Assembly: GCA_902729315.2 (NCBI GenBank)
Contig: LR746264.1
Span: forward strand, 4,613,878-4,677,877
Length of the DNA: 64,000 bases
Direction: 5' to 3'
Source: Spirodela intermedia
Taxonomy: Eukaryota; Streptophyta; Magnoliopsida; Alismatales; Araceae
Below are positions 39,151-50,985 of this stretch, piece by piece. The translations under genes and the position numbers were made by a program. Every line of letters begins with the position of its first letter. Within the stretch, counting starts at the first letter, position 1. The notes beneath the pieces were generated by a model that made no database searches, was not told the DNA's origin, and saw only the letters and a list, made by a program, of their open reading frames with translations.

Positions 39151-40844
39151 CACTAGTATTTTGTGAATAAGTAGTATCTTTCTATTTTTGAACATAAAAT
39201 CAACAAGATTAAAGACTGATTAATGAACATTGAACTATTAAACTAAGGTGAGACATTCATAATTGACCTTATTTCATGTGTGTGAATTCTTGAGTATGAA
39301 TTCTTTCGAAAATAATGGTCACAATGAAAACGACTTGACTATATTTTTCTCTTTCTTAATTATCATCTTATCTATCATTTTCTCCATTTCTCTCTCTTTC
39401 GTAAAAGATCTCTTCCTTTTTCTTTCGCAAGATCTCTCTCTTCTCTCCTTCATTTTTCTATTTCTCTTCTTTTATTCTTCTCACCTCACCTTTTTATTTT
39501 CTTATTTCTATTAAACAGTGATAAATATTAAAATCACTCTATATATAAACTAAATTAGTTTTTATAATAGATTAATCAATCTCCTTATGTTCTACCTGAG
39601 ACTTATATTTATATTAATTGGTGTGATTTAGTTGTTGTATAGTAAATCACGTAAATTTAAAATTTATAAAATTAGAAAATACTAATTTTTAGATATTTAG
39701 AAGTACTTCTGAAAAAATATAATAATTATAATTTAATAAAAGTTTTATAAATAGTGAGATTTTTTCAAGCCGAATAAAGGGATGTCATATAATATAGGGT
39801 AATTTTTTAGAATTTTTCTCAGAGAATATGATTTTTTATGAATTTTATACTAACAAATAAAAATAAAATATATTTCAAATTCGTAAAAAAATAAAATAAA
39901 GGGATGTCAAGATGACATCAACACTTGACAAACGTGAATTAGACAGAAATAGAGTTCTACCTGGTAATTCTTTTGTAAGTGATTATAGACGATTTAATCG
40001 ATCAAATTAAGATTTGTAAAAGCTAGAAGAATCGTAATTAAATAAAGAATAACTTGGTAAATTTAAATCACATAAATTATCATAAAATGAAGTGAAAATT
40101 AAGTTGAAAGTAAGAAAAATAGAGTTCCTACTTCACGACAGTAATCATTAGAATTTGTGTATCTAAAAAGATCATCGAATGATGTCTACGACCTCAAAGA
40201 CTCTCTTTGAACATGGAGGACTTGAGCCTTCACCAGATCTCTTTTCGAAGTCTAGAAAATGATAGTGAAAGTTAAACTAATTAAAAAATATTAAAATAGA
40301 GTTCCAATATTGTGGAGGCAATACATTAGCGATACGGAATCCTAAACGTTCAAGAAGATTGTCATGTAGTGTCCACGTCCTCAAAGGCTCTCTTAAGACA
40401 AAGACAATGTGGGTAATCTCTAGATCTTCTTACGAAGTCCAGAGATCGATGAAATGGGTTGTTGAATCGTCTCCAACAGTTGTCACCTAGTAGAGTAGAA
40501 AAATGATGACTTTGTGGCTCTCCGGCGGCTGTCACCCGATGAAGAGGAGCTGAATAGAGGTGGGACGCATATTAAGGAGTTTCATCCTCAGGTTCACACA
40601 GTAAGAGAAGACTCTTCATCGCATCTGATACGCTCTCAAGAGGTGACGACTTATCTCCCAACAGATTGTCTTCTTCTTGATGACGGCTTGTTCATCGATC
40701 AATTAGAGATACTTTACTTGATAGATTCATGATTCTTTTATCATGAATCGTTCAATAATTTTAGTAATAATGCTTTACAAATTACATTGACGAGATTTTC
40801 GCTAATGATCGAGTGATTCTAGTGGCTTAATCCTTCACCAACGA

Positions 40845-40985
40845 TCTGTAAGAAAGTCACGAAATCAAATAAAAATATGAATTTTGACTCTAGTAAGATT
40901 TAAACCCGCGTCGGTCTGTAGGAAATCATGAAATCAAATAAAAATATGTGTTTTGGCTCTGGTAGGATTCGAACCCGCATCGGTC
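40845..40985. repeat. Local 69-70-bp tandem duplication around the tRNA-like motif
   Basis: gaaatcaaataaaaatatg occurs at 40861 and 40930, each followed by a (g)actctagtaagattt / gctctggtaggattc version of the tRNA-like motif, and tctgtaagaaa / tctgtaggaaa precede them. This duplication is absent from the sister copy at 38.5 kb. Confidence 0.75.
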
Positions 40986-40993
40986 GTCTACCT
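40955..40993 (-). repeat. tRNA 3'-half-like motif with perfect box B, second copy
   Basis: The minus strand reads gcgggttcgaatcctacc followed by agagcca. The internal ggttcgaatcc (40965-40975) is a perfect RNA polymerase III box B. A T-stem of four pairs out of five can form. No D-arm, anticodon arm or box A was found upstream on that strand, so this is a tRNA-derived piece or a chance match kept within the repeat element, not a tRNA gene. Confidence 0.5.
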
Positions 40994-41487
40994 ATATGAG
41001 AGAGAGTGAAATAAGTACCCTAAAACTCTTATAAAGTGACATCATCATGGCCATTGTTATAACTAAAAGGTATTTTAGGCATTTAAATAAATGAAATCAT
41101 TCAAGGGAAGGTGTGACATTTAGTAGTACGCTATAGTTTTGGATGAATATATAGTAATATCACATTTAGGAGCAATGAGTCCCTTTCTTGTGTGTACGAC
41201 CACTCATTGCCTCACAGTCGGCTGACCACTGGTGACGTCGAAGGGTAGTGGCGCACACGTACCCCATCAGTCCATAGCCACTCAAGCCCTTGCTCACGGC
41301 TCTACTTGGACTACGCTTCTGACTGGTGGGTCCCCCTTTTTTTCTATTTTTTTTATTTTATTTCCTTCTTCTTCATTTATCTCAAAAATAGGATTATAAA
41401 AATCATATAAATTCATATAGAATCACATAATTAATCAAAAAGTCACATTAATCAACTTAAAACCACTTTTCACAATTTAACATAAAT

Positions 41488-41563
41488 ATAAGTCTATTTA
41501 TCATGAGTTAAGGCTAAAATTAAATTAATTATTAATTATTAACTCATGATAATAAAGACTTAT
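41488..41563. repeat. 24-bp imperfect inverted repeat (second copy)
   Basis: Arms 41488-41511 and 41539-41563 are nearly identical to those at 39078-39150, with one changed base in the second arm. Both arms are kept in both copies. Confidence 0.8.
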
Positions 41564-41639
41564 CACTAATATTTTATTAAGTTTTAGTTATAAATATTAT
41601 TATATAATATGTATTTAAACACACAACAAGTGCACATCA

Positions 41640-44600
41640 GTGTCACATCCATAGAAGTTAGAATGTATGATTTCTTGATGAATTTGGATATTTTAAGTAG
41701 ATTTAAATAAGTTTCATGAATTACAAAGTTAGTGGGTTGACATAGTGGATTGTCACACATTGACATAATTATGTTGACATGCTAGGTCAACAAATGGGTC
41801 AAAAAACTAAACTCAAGTTTGTGTTGGATACATATTTATCTTAGTGTACTACTTTTACTTTTTTTAGAGAGAAATAAAAATAAATTTTATAGGATCAAGC
41901 ACTCCCTTACATAATCTATTTCACAGGTCTATATCTCCTTGATGGACACAAGGTATACTTACTATCTACCTTCACTATGAGTGTTCCCCAAGAGAGTCTT
42001 AATGTTGGAAGTAAAATTCTAAGAAGTCATGGTAATAATTCCTTGGTGAGGCAATGATTTCCTTGTTAGTCTATGCAATTTGAGCATAAGAAAAAGTTTG
42101 AGATTGAAGTGCTGCAAATTAGAAAATATGTATTATAAGATGATCTTGCATTTAGCTACTATTTGAAAGTCTGTCCTAGTGCACAAAATCTTCCTCACTT
42201 GAAATCAAGCTTTTGAGATATGATCAAAGAATGACTCGGTTGATATGTGGATTGACCCAACGTTAGATTCTGTAGTCAAATGTGTCAAATGTCAATTTTA
42301 GCATCTTTTGGTATGGCTAGACAACAAATGTTAGTTAAAGATATTCTGACATATCTTTGATCATTTATTATAATCTTTCATATGGTGATGTGTTTATACA
42401 TGGCAACCCATATTATAGATCTTTTCTCATGTCACAGATCTTCTAACAAGCCAAGAGTCGTTTCCTAGTCTCTCTATTTAGATTTTATCTCATAATTAGG
42501 TGACACTTTCTTTCTTGAGATTAAAACGAGTCAACACACTTCACTTTCATCAGTTGACACACTAGCTCAACACATTTGGACTCTTTACACCAAAATGGGT
42601 CAACACACTTTTGTGATATCACTTTGGTTGTTGTTAAGAAAAAGATTATTTTAAATAGAAATAGAATTAAAAATAGGAATTAAAACTAACTATGGTGAAT
42701 CAAAGCGATGATAAATCTGAACATCAATTTTTTTTATTCAAAATATTTTGAAGAAAATAAAACAAATAAAATAAATAATCTTCTCTATGACTTATTCTCT
42801 TCAATGTCCTATGATGTTGTTGAACTTTGAATTCTCAAGATTTCATGTGTTCCCACATTCAACATTAATTAATGATGCAAAACCTATAGATGATGGATAA
42901 GATAAAAATAAAATAAAGCTCAAACTATAAAAACAATAAGGGAACAAAGAGAAAATACAACTATTGATGCATCTCCCAACTAGCAATTAAATGGGAAATA
43001 AATTTGGGTAAAATTTCGTTGAAATAAATTAATATTTCAAACTAAATGGATTGAGATAATCTTAAAAATGTAAAATTTTACCATAAAAGTTAAAATCACA
43101 AAAGGAGGCACTGAAAGTAATATGAAAAAATAAGTTATCCAATGGTAGAGTCATTCCACTAGCATTGAACCTAGATTTTTTTTATTTAAATCCTTATAAA
43201 AATTGAATAATATATCAAAATAAATAAATTAGAGTAAGATTAATCCAATTATTATTTATCCTAAAAATTAAGATTGCAAGAAGAACAGCTAAGAAAAATG
43301 AAATCAATGGACAAAATTATCCCTATCTATCACCTAGGGAAACACTATTGTCATAGATGGAAATTAAAGTAGAAATAAATTAGAAAAGTGATAAAAATAC
43401 AAATTAAATGCTTCAACTCATCATTTTCTTTTTTTCAAGATGATAGAATAAGGAAAAATAAAATTAAATCAAATCAAAATAGAAAGAAAATTCAGAAACA
43501 CCCCTTATGAGTCTACTTGCTTGTCACCTAAAAAATGAGTACTAGAAAATGGATATGCAATTGATTGAAAAGTGGTAAAAAGCTAAAATTAACACCCCCA
43601 AAGGCTTCCCAATTCCTCTACTCCCTTCTTATGCTCCATTTTAAAACCTTCCTCCATTTTCCTTAGAGCTTGCTCAACAATCATTACAAATCTAGAATTC
43701 TCCCATTGATTTCTGATAACATGTTGATTATGACACTAAAGGCATAAGAATTATTTTATTAAAGAGCATAGATCTTATAATATAGCATGTTATCATATTA
43801 AAAATGAACATTTTTTATTTCTTTGAGTATTACATGAAGTCTAGTATTTTAGAGAATTTTGTAGAATTTTTCTCTGAGTTTTACAGTCATAATTGATTTT
43901 TTATTAATATGAGAGAATTTTAGGAATTTTTGATATCTTTTTATGATTTTTAGGAAGCTGATATATGCTTCAATGAATGAGATCTGATCTATGGAGATGA
44001 GGTGACAGAATCAAGGGCTGAAGCATTGACATGTGACATCATCAAATGAGGAGATGGGAAGCCATCAAGAACATCCACAGAATTAACGTCAAATGGAGCA
44101 TACTTATTGAGGGTGCAGCGGATCACAACATGGAAGATCCGACGGCTATGAGAAGACTTCCAAATCCAACGCTTCAGATCAACTTGAGAAGAAACCATCT
44201 CTCACTCAATTTTATCACTACCAAAAAGACATAAATGACCTCATTTAATCATAGCCCTACATGTGTATTCCAATCTCTTGTGAAAATCCTTATGCATTTA
44301 AGCTGCCGTTTAGGGGCAGAAGAACAAACTTTGAATGTCCCGACATTTAGTCAGCTGAATGAAACCACATTGGGGTTTTGCATCAGTCTTGATGTGTTCG
44401 AGTTGATTCAAGGTTAGTTTTGCAGTTGAGATTGTCGGAGAAGCATACTCAAAGAGGAAACCACCTGACCTTGGTGAAATATAGAGGCCTGAGGTAAGTT
44501 TCTCTAGGTTTGTTGCATTTCAAGAGTGAACAACAATCTAGCTCTCGTAGGTTTGAATAGATAGAAATACGGTGTTAACTTTGTCTTGTGAATCATTTGT

Positions 44601-47600
44601 GAGTGTTTTCCCCATTCTTAATCATCTTCTACATCGCTAAATCATCATTTTCCCCTTTTTGGATGGTGAAAATTCTTCTTATTTGTTTTCACCTCTCTTT
44701 TGGACTTGTTTAATTTAAATAGTAACTAAGCAATGTCTAATTCTCATTCCTAGTGGATTGACCTCGAGCATACCACTATACTTACCTATTTTAGTATTTT
44801 TATTTGGTAAATTAGTGATTATAAATATTTTTTGATCAACTAATTTTGAGGCTTTCGATGACCCTCAATGTCGTTCTATCAATTTCACCACACAAAATAG
44901 AGTTTAGACGATGACATATGCATAGATGATGTGGCATTCTTTGACATCTTCATTCATTACTTTGATATGACCCATAAACTCTTGGCATGTATTTGTCTTG
45001 ATGTGGGGTTGAATTGTTGCATAATGTTTTTGAGAAATCAAATAAACATCTATTCAATGTTTTTGAGAAATCAAATATGACCCATAAACACTAAATCAGC
45101 CTACTTTCTCTCCCATCAAGATATTCACCTACTTCAATTTTGATTTGATTTAGTTAGATGTGTACATTACTCTTGACATCTATTTTCTTTGTATGACACA
45201 TAAGAAAAATATTTTTAAAAGAGACAAAACTAGATTCATTGAGTCAGATCTTTATTGGTTGATTATTATATTAAAATATATTTCACAATATATTTTATTT
45301 TAACATATTTTATGTTACTTATTATTAAACTTTCAAATATGAAAACTAATTTTTTTGATTGGAAGTATTTAAATCTCCTTAACTAGACATTTTTTAGGTT
45401 GAGATTGCTACTTTTACAACATAGATATTAAATATAAATGGATCAAATGGTGGTTATAATTCAAAAACATATGATTATATAAGTAAAACATTTGAATATA
45501 TAGTTGAGAATTTTTTTGCATTTTTAAGTTAATGGTGAAAAATAGGTGGAGTGTGATTCAAAGTTCCTTATAAATCTGGTAAGTTTTCACTGACAAAACA
45601 TTTTCCATTAATTCTATTAGACTATTTACATATCTGATATTTTCTCTTATATTTTTTTTCATTATCTTTTAAATAAATTGAAAATTTCAATGACCTTAAG
45701 AAAATGAACCAAGGAGCAGTTCTTGATCAAAAATAAATTTTATTTAACCTGATTTCAGTAGCAACATATTGGATTTAGGTATCTTTCATATGTGAAGGGG
45801 AATGATAAATTTAGGCACGATTAAAATTCCTCATTAAAATTTGAACTATGATTCAACTCTTCATCAACATATGAAGAATATTATGAATAAAATATTCTCT
45901 TATTTCTTACGGCAAACTTGTGCATATGTTTTTTATGACACCAAGGGAGAAGAGTGTCAATAATAAAATCTTTTCTTATTTCTTACAACAAGCTTGTGAT
46001 TTTGTTGTTTACAACACATGGGAAGACTATCCCTATAATCGGCTTTTGGGCTACTTAGAGCAGTAGAATAACACGTTTTTGGTTTGAAAACTATCAACTA
46101 GTTGAGCCTAGCAATCCATGGATGTTAAATAAGAAATTAATTAAACGAAAGGTTGCAAAGTGAAGTAGGTAGAGGGCTAGACCACAATAAATTTTTTTTA
46201 CTTGATAATACTTAAATCATAGAGATCAGAATGAATCTAGGATTGAATAATAAATCAAGAAAGATTAGGATATTTGAACCATAGTAAAAATCAAAATCTG
46301 ATTTCACATGTTTGTAAGTGAAGGCACTGAAAAAGAGTTGTTGGCTTTGGGATCTTTAGACCTTTGATGATGATTACCATGTGAAACATGTATGCTCTCC
46401 ACTATGCATAAATCACAATAGATCAAATCATGGGAAATCTCAAGATAGTCAATTAATTTTTGGATACAAATTCTATTGAGGCTGCAAATATGTGTAGTCA
46501 TTAGAAGTGTATTTCATTGACAAACAAGATGAAACAAATAATGTAGTAAATTCTAATTTTGAGTTTTTATGAATCTTGCAAGCCTAAAGAACATTTTATA
46601 AAGTTTGAATCAAAGGCTGATGTTACATGAAATGGCCTGATCTTTTTTCATTGTTTGATGGGCCAAAACAAAAGATTGGAGTTCAACCCTTGATAAGTAG
46701 AGAGAAAAGAAGAGCATGAGAGCCACAAAATCATGGACTTCAACCAAAGTATCTAGATGAGATTAAAAGTGAATATTGTGTGAGAAAAAAAAAAGAAAAG
46801 TCTCTTGTTGCTTAAGCTTCTTTTGCATTTCCAACCAAAGGAATTCCTACAAAAGAAGCTATGTGTAACATTCAGATAAAGGTGTAAATGTAATTCAGTT
46901 TAAATGGATTATGTCTTGTGCTCTAATTAATTGATTCTGATAATCCATTGAAAGCTTTCTAATGTTGCATTACTTAGTTGAATCTTATTGAGGTCGTTGT
47001 TTATAGTGTAAGCAAGCTGAAGCCTCTGAATTGCATTGAGGCATGTTGAGGTTGTTATATTTAACAAATGAGAACTAATGCCCTTGTGTTTAGTACATTT
47101 TTCCAAGGGAGTGGAACCTAAAGATTATGTCACTAGATTGTGGGGTAGGCCAAGTTGGATGAACAACTATAATCTCTTAGGTGTGTAGATAAAGTAAAAT
47201 ATCAGAAAACAAAGGAGAAACTAAGAAAAAAAATGAATTCACCTCTCTCTTTGCTCTGTGTTTTTGTTGGTTTTCTATAGGCATACTGTATTCTAAGAGG
47301 TGGAAAAATTATTCTTCTATAATTTTTTTCCTCCTCAGTCATTTGGGAAAATATTAGTTTCTCAAACACAATTTTGTAGTGATTCCATCATCTGATCTAC
47401 TTCATTCAAGGACAAAGCCCTTAAATTTTGTCAAGTTATGAGAGGGCATTGACTATAGTAATGTTGAATTTTATTCCTTGACTAGATATCTCGGCATGTG
47501 TGAACCTATGTGTTGAACTTTATGGCTTCACAAGATATCTAGTCCTTAGTGAGCCTATGTTGAATCTTATAGGTTTAGTGAATGACAACTAAATATTGAG

Positions 47601-47690
47601 GCTTTGACAGGTAGATGTGTTAAATTGTGTGCTCAACAACCAAGTACTTAATATGAAGGCCCCAAGAAGTTGATGTGTTGAATTGTATGA
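41640..47690. other. AT-rich gene-free DNA with decayed repeat sequence
   Basis: No protein fragment recognised. The part at about 43980-44890 is less AT-rich and ends in a segment resembling an LTR-to-internal junction (aattttgaggctttcgatgaccctcaa, 44841-44867), where Athila/Tat-type elements have a tRNA-Asp primer site; the match is poor. A short duplication of tgtttttgagaaatcaaata occurs near 45025 and 45058. Confidence 0.4.
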
Positions 47691-50600
47691 TGTTAAAGAT
47701 AGATTTTTGTGTTTTAATTATTTCTAGTACTTTATTTTATTTTTTTAACTTGCAGAATAAATATAAGATATATTGTTAATTTTAGAAGTCTAAAGTTAAA
47801 ATACTTAGCATAATTTTAGATTATTTAAAAATATAAAAGAATAAAATATAAAAAATATTCTGCCCATTGGCAAGCTGACACTCAGCAGCTAACCTAGAGG
47901 TGTGCTGCGGTTAAGAGGGTAGACTCAGACTAGGGGAGCCACGAGTTGGGCTCGAGTGATGAAGGACTTCCTCTGCACGCGTGTGCATTGATAAGTCAAA
48001 ATTTAAGGGGTTTTGTGTTGCTATTTCAATTCAGATTTAACTAACCTTATTTATATAAGTTTCCACATAATTACTCTATATCAGACATAGGGCAAGTTAG
48101 GGGTCAATCCATAAGGAGACGAGTTCAATTTCAGATCTTTGAGTCTTAGAAGTGGTAAAAATAGAGTTAGAAGTTGGGAATTCATTATTTGGGAGTTTTT
48201 TCAGGATCTAAGAGAGGTTAATATAATTTTTCCAGAATTTTATGGAATTTTACTTAGTGCAGAAAATGCAGCAAAAGATTAATTAACATTTTTTAATATT
48301 TCTCTCTAATTTTAATTTGCCCCCTTTTTTTGAAATGCAAATAGAAATAATTAATTTTACATTGTGCGTAGTTGGCAGTCGGCGGCTAAGTGAACTGTCT
48401 GGGCAAGGGGTTACGCGGGTCCTAGATCGCTCTTGACTGCTTCCAGACTTAACCGAAATTTGGGAGTTACGTCCGTAAGTTGAGAGAGAGAGAGGGCGGC
48501 GGCCATGCGGTGCCTATCGACAGACACACGGCAGGCGGTGGCAACTCGCGCGCTCAATGGTAGAGAGAGAAGAGGCCTACGGGAGAAGGCGGAGAGAGAA
48601 GGAATGGTGGGCGACAATGGAGGGAAACGTGGAGCGACTAGAGGAGGCGGAACAAAAGATAGAGTGACAGGAGACGGTGGAAAGAGGAGGGTTCAGAGGT
48701 ATAGAGAGAAGATTGGTGCTGATGTTCGTCCTTTCAACCCTCAAGATTTCTTCCTCCTCTCGGACCCTTATATTCCGTCAAGATCAGGTGTTTTCCACTA
48801 CAAGAAGGGGAAGAACAAGAGTGAACACTTCAAAACAACTTACATCTATCAGGGTGGATACCCCGGATCCTAGAAAATGCCTTGTCCTTCTGGCTAGCCA
48901 CTGCTAGAGCACATCCAAAATAGGCTGGGAAAGAGAGAGGAAGAGACCATTTACATATGGGATATAATCACTAAAATGCCCTCCTATCATTTATCGACTT
49001 TTCTCCATGCCATTCTTCCTTTAAAGCTCCCATGACCAAAATTTCGTGCTCCTCTTTAAGAGGAAAATTAGAAGGGTTAGTGGATGGGGACAAAACGTGG
49101 CCCACATCCTTCTAGCTGATCTTTTGAAGCCCAAAACTAGAACTGGTCCATTCTGGCCCAACGAATAAGCTTTAAAATCCCATGGAGAGCTCCAGCCCAT
49201 TGGTAGTTATTCCATTTAGTTCTTGTAAATTTCTGCACATGTGGACCCTGAGAATATTCCTCAGTAATAAAATTACTCATACTTCATAGAAGTCAAGCAT
49301 GGTCAACCAAAAATATCCATAATATGCATAGAATGATATTCATATAAAGTTTAGGAATATTCACATAATTTAGTTAATAACATGTTAAATTCAGGATGTA
49401 GATGGTTAAACTTATATCAAATGCATGGAATTGTGGACACATTATCATATTATCATGCATCACTCCCCTACCACATCTCGATGGCCAACTAGTCATGGAG
49501 TAAGGTGCATCATATACATGTGCTCTCGTGAGGGTGGACCACCTTTTCGCTTTCTCCTAAGATGGTCCTCAGTATTATTTTATTTTGAGAGAAGGAATCT
49601 CTACTGAAGGAATGTAGCTCTAATTTATATTTGCTTAGTCGCTGAAATATTTTCGATGTGAGACTAAAGTTTCTCACGTGTTTCAGTGCAGCTGTCTAGA
49701 GGACATGTCATCTAGTAATGTTCAGCAAGCCACATCATCAAATAAGCTAGATCCTATAGTGGGCAAGCCACCACTATATCAGATGTGTAAAACAATCTAT
49801 CGGTGGTTCACAAATCTGATGCCGATCAGCATGCACATGGCCTTAAATGATGATCCAATAGCTAAGGAGGTGCCACAGTACTAGGGACTTAGGTTTCTAG
49901 TCGACAGCAGTTCATGGCGAGTTGATCTTATGTCACTCGTCGTGCCATGTGACCAAGTACATCTGATCCAGTGGCTCCCGATGTACCACGATACCAGAAA
50001 CTTAAGTTCTCACACGTATTATCATTAGGAATATAAATATAATAATTAATTATTATCTGGTAAAATAGATATTATCAATTATCTTTAAAATTTCGACGAC
50101 AATTGTGAATACGACAATCCGTTCTTCCTTCCTTTTGTGCAATCAACATCTCTGGTGATCGACAAGTTCATTCCTTCCTCTCCCAACTACATTTAAGGCC
50201 TTTGGCGAGTGGTCAGCTCTTCCCTTCTCCCCCCAAATGACGGTGACAACATGGTTGACCCCTCCTTTTAGTAGATTTCTCTAGCAAGCGGTGTAGTGTT
50301 TTCAGATGATACTTTTACAACTTCTTGCATGGTGTGACATGTTTGGACAAAACCAAGTGTCACACCAGTGTCTCTAATTAACCAAGGGGTAGACTAAACT
50401 CGGGCAATGATTTATTTCCTACTTTCAATATTTACTTACCTACTTTTGTTATTTATTTATATTATACGATAAGTTATTTCTATTTTATGCATGTTTCGAT
50501 TGAAATAAGTAGAAATAATTCAAAACTTGATGAATGATTTTTTTTCTTCTTCTAAATCTTCCAAAACTCGTTTGAAATTAAGCTAAGATTTTTTCCAACT

Positions 50601-50985
50601 TATTTTCTATTAATTTTTGTAGTGGAATCTCGATGTATTCATGTTCCTAGCATTCCACGAATAATAGGTATTTTTTTATTTTTGAACATGAAATATATGA
50701 AATTAAACCGTTGCTTAATGATCGTTCAACAATTAAAACAATAATCCTCTTTTTTTCTTTGCTGCCCTTCCTTTATTCTTCTCACCCTTCTATTTTATTA
50801 TTATTGTTAAATATTAATAAAATATTAAAATCACTTTATATATAAACTAAATTAGTTTTCACGATAGATTAATCAATCTCTTTATATTCAACTTGAGACT
50901 TACTTCTATACTAATATTTTATTAAGTCTTAGCTATAAATATTATTAGATAATATTTATTTAAACACAACAACAAATGCAAATCA
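47691..50985. mobile_element. Long TG...CA repeat element, copy 2, deleted and split by a solo LTR
   Basis: It has the same start (tgttaaagatagatttttgt) and end (tgcaaatca) as copy 1. Flanking 5-mers are tatga and tatgg. The first section aligns with 35790-37262 but is interrupted at 47989-49455 by a solo LTR. Near 50650 the alignment jumps to the sequence equivalent to ~39165 in copy 1, so about 1.9 kb of the middle section is missing. Without the insertion this copy is about 1.8 kb. Confidence 0.65.
47989..49455. mobile_element. Solo LTR, 1467 bp, with 5-bp target duplication TGCAT
   Basis: It begins tgataagtcaaaatttaagg and ends catattatca, with terminal tgataa/ttatca. Direct repeats tgcat lie at 47984-47988 and 49456-49460. 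Removing the insert and one tgcat restores exact continuity with copy 1 of the surrounding element (gcacgtg..gcatcactcccct versus 36066-36085). TG...CA ends, a 5-bp duplication and the absence of internal retroviral genes define a solo LTR. The tgataag start resembles Tekay/Del-type gypsy LTRs, from memory. A GC-rich core at about 48360-48900 holds an ORF (48505-48873) that I take as non-coding LTR sequence. Confidence 0.85.

Larger units (their letters stand above)
37262..41563. repeat. Diverged tandem duplication, offset about 2353 bp
   Basis: Blocks at ~37262-39150 and ~39614-41563 align throughout by eye: gttgttgta words at 37278/39631, gacgatttaat at 37638/39989, the ggctgtcaccc stretch at 38158/40528, the open stretches at 38181-38363 and 40514-40732 (both reading HPQV...HSQEVTT or RSQEVTT...LLDD), and matching inverted repeats. 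Divergence is considerable, so the duplication is not recent. Confidence 0.75.
35790..41639. mobile_element. Long TG...CA repeat element, copy 1, with internal 2.35-kb duplication
   Basis: It begins tgttaaagctagatttttgt and ends tgcacatca. The second copy (47691-50985) has the same two ends. Flanking 5-mers are gtgtt and gtgtc (4 of 5 identical), as for an old LTR-type insertion. A first section (to ~37262) is followed by a section present twice in tandem, offset 2353 bp (37278 and 39631 start the same gttgttgtat word). Paired landmarks are the tRNA-like motifs and the inverted repeats at 39078 and 41488. With one copy of the section the element would be about 3.9 kb, fitting a solo long LTR (Tat/Ogre-like) or a large non-autonomous element. 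No pol domain was found. Strand is unresolved. Confidence 0.65.

Noticed and set aside
38181-40732. Homologous ORFs 38181-38363 and 40514-40732 as a gene family
   Set aside because: They are short, sit at matching places of a duplicated repeat element, and resemble each other only because the DNA blocks are duplicates.
40955-40993. A genuine tRNA gene
   Set aside because: Only a T-arm and 3' acceptor-like strand are present. No matching 5' acceptor strand, D-arm or anticodon arm could be found on the minus strand upstream.
48505-48873. 122-codon ORF in the GC-rich core of the solo LTR
   Set aside because: It lies wholly inside the LTR, is low-complexity Arg/Gly/Glu-rich and has no family match. 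LTRs usually do not code.
47989-49455. Reading the insert as a DNA transposon because of its tgataa/ttatca terminal repeat
   Set aside because: The inverted match is only 6 bp and the target duplication is 5 bp with TG...CA ends, which fits an LTR better than hAT (8 bp), Mutator (9 bp) or Harbinger/CACTA (3 bp).
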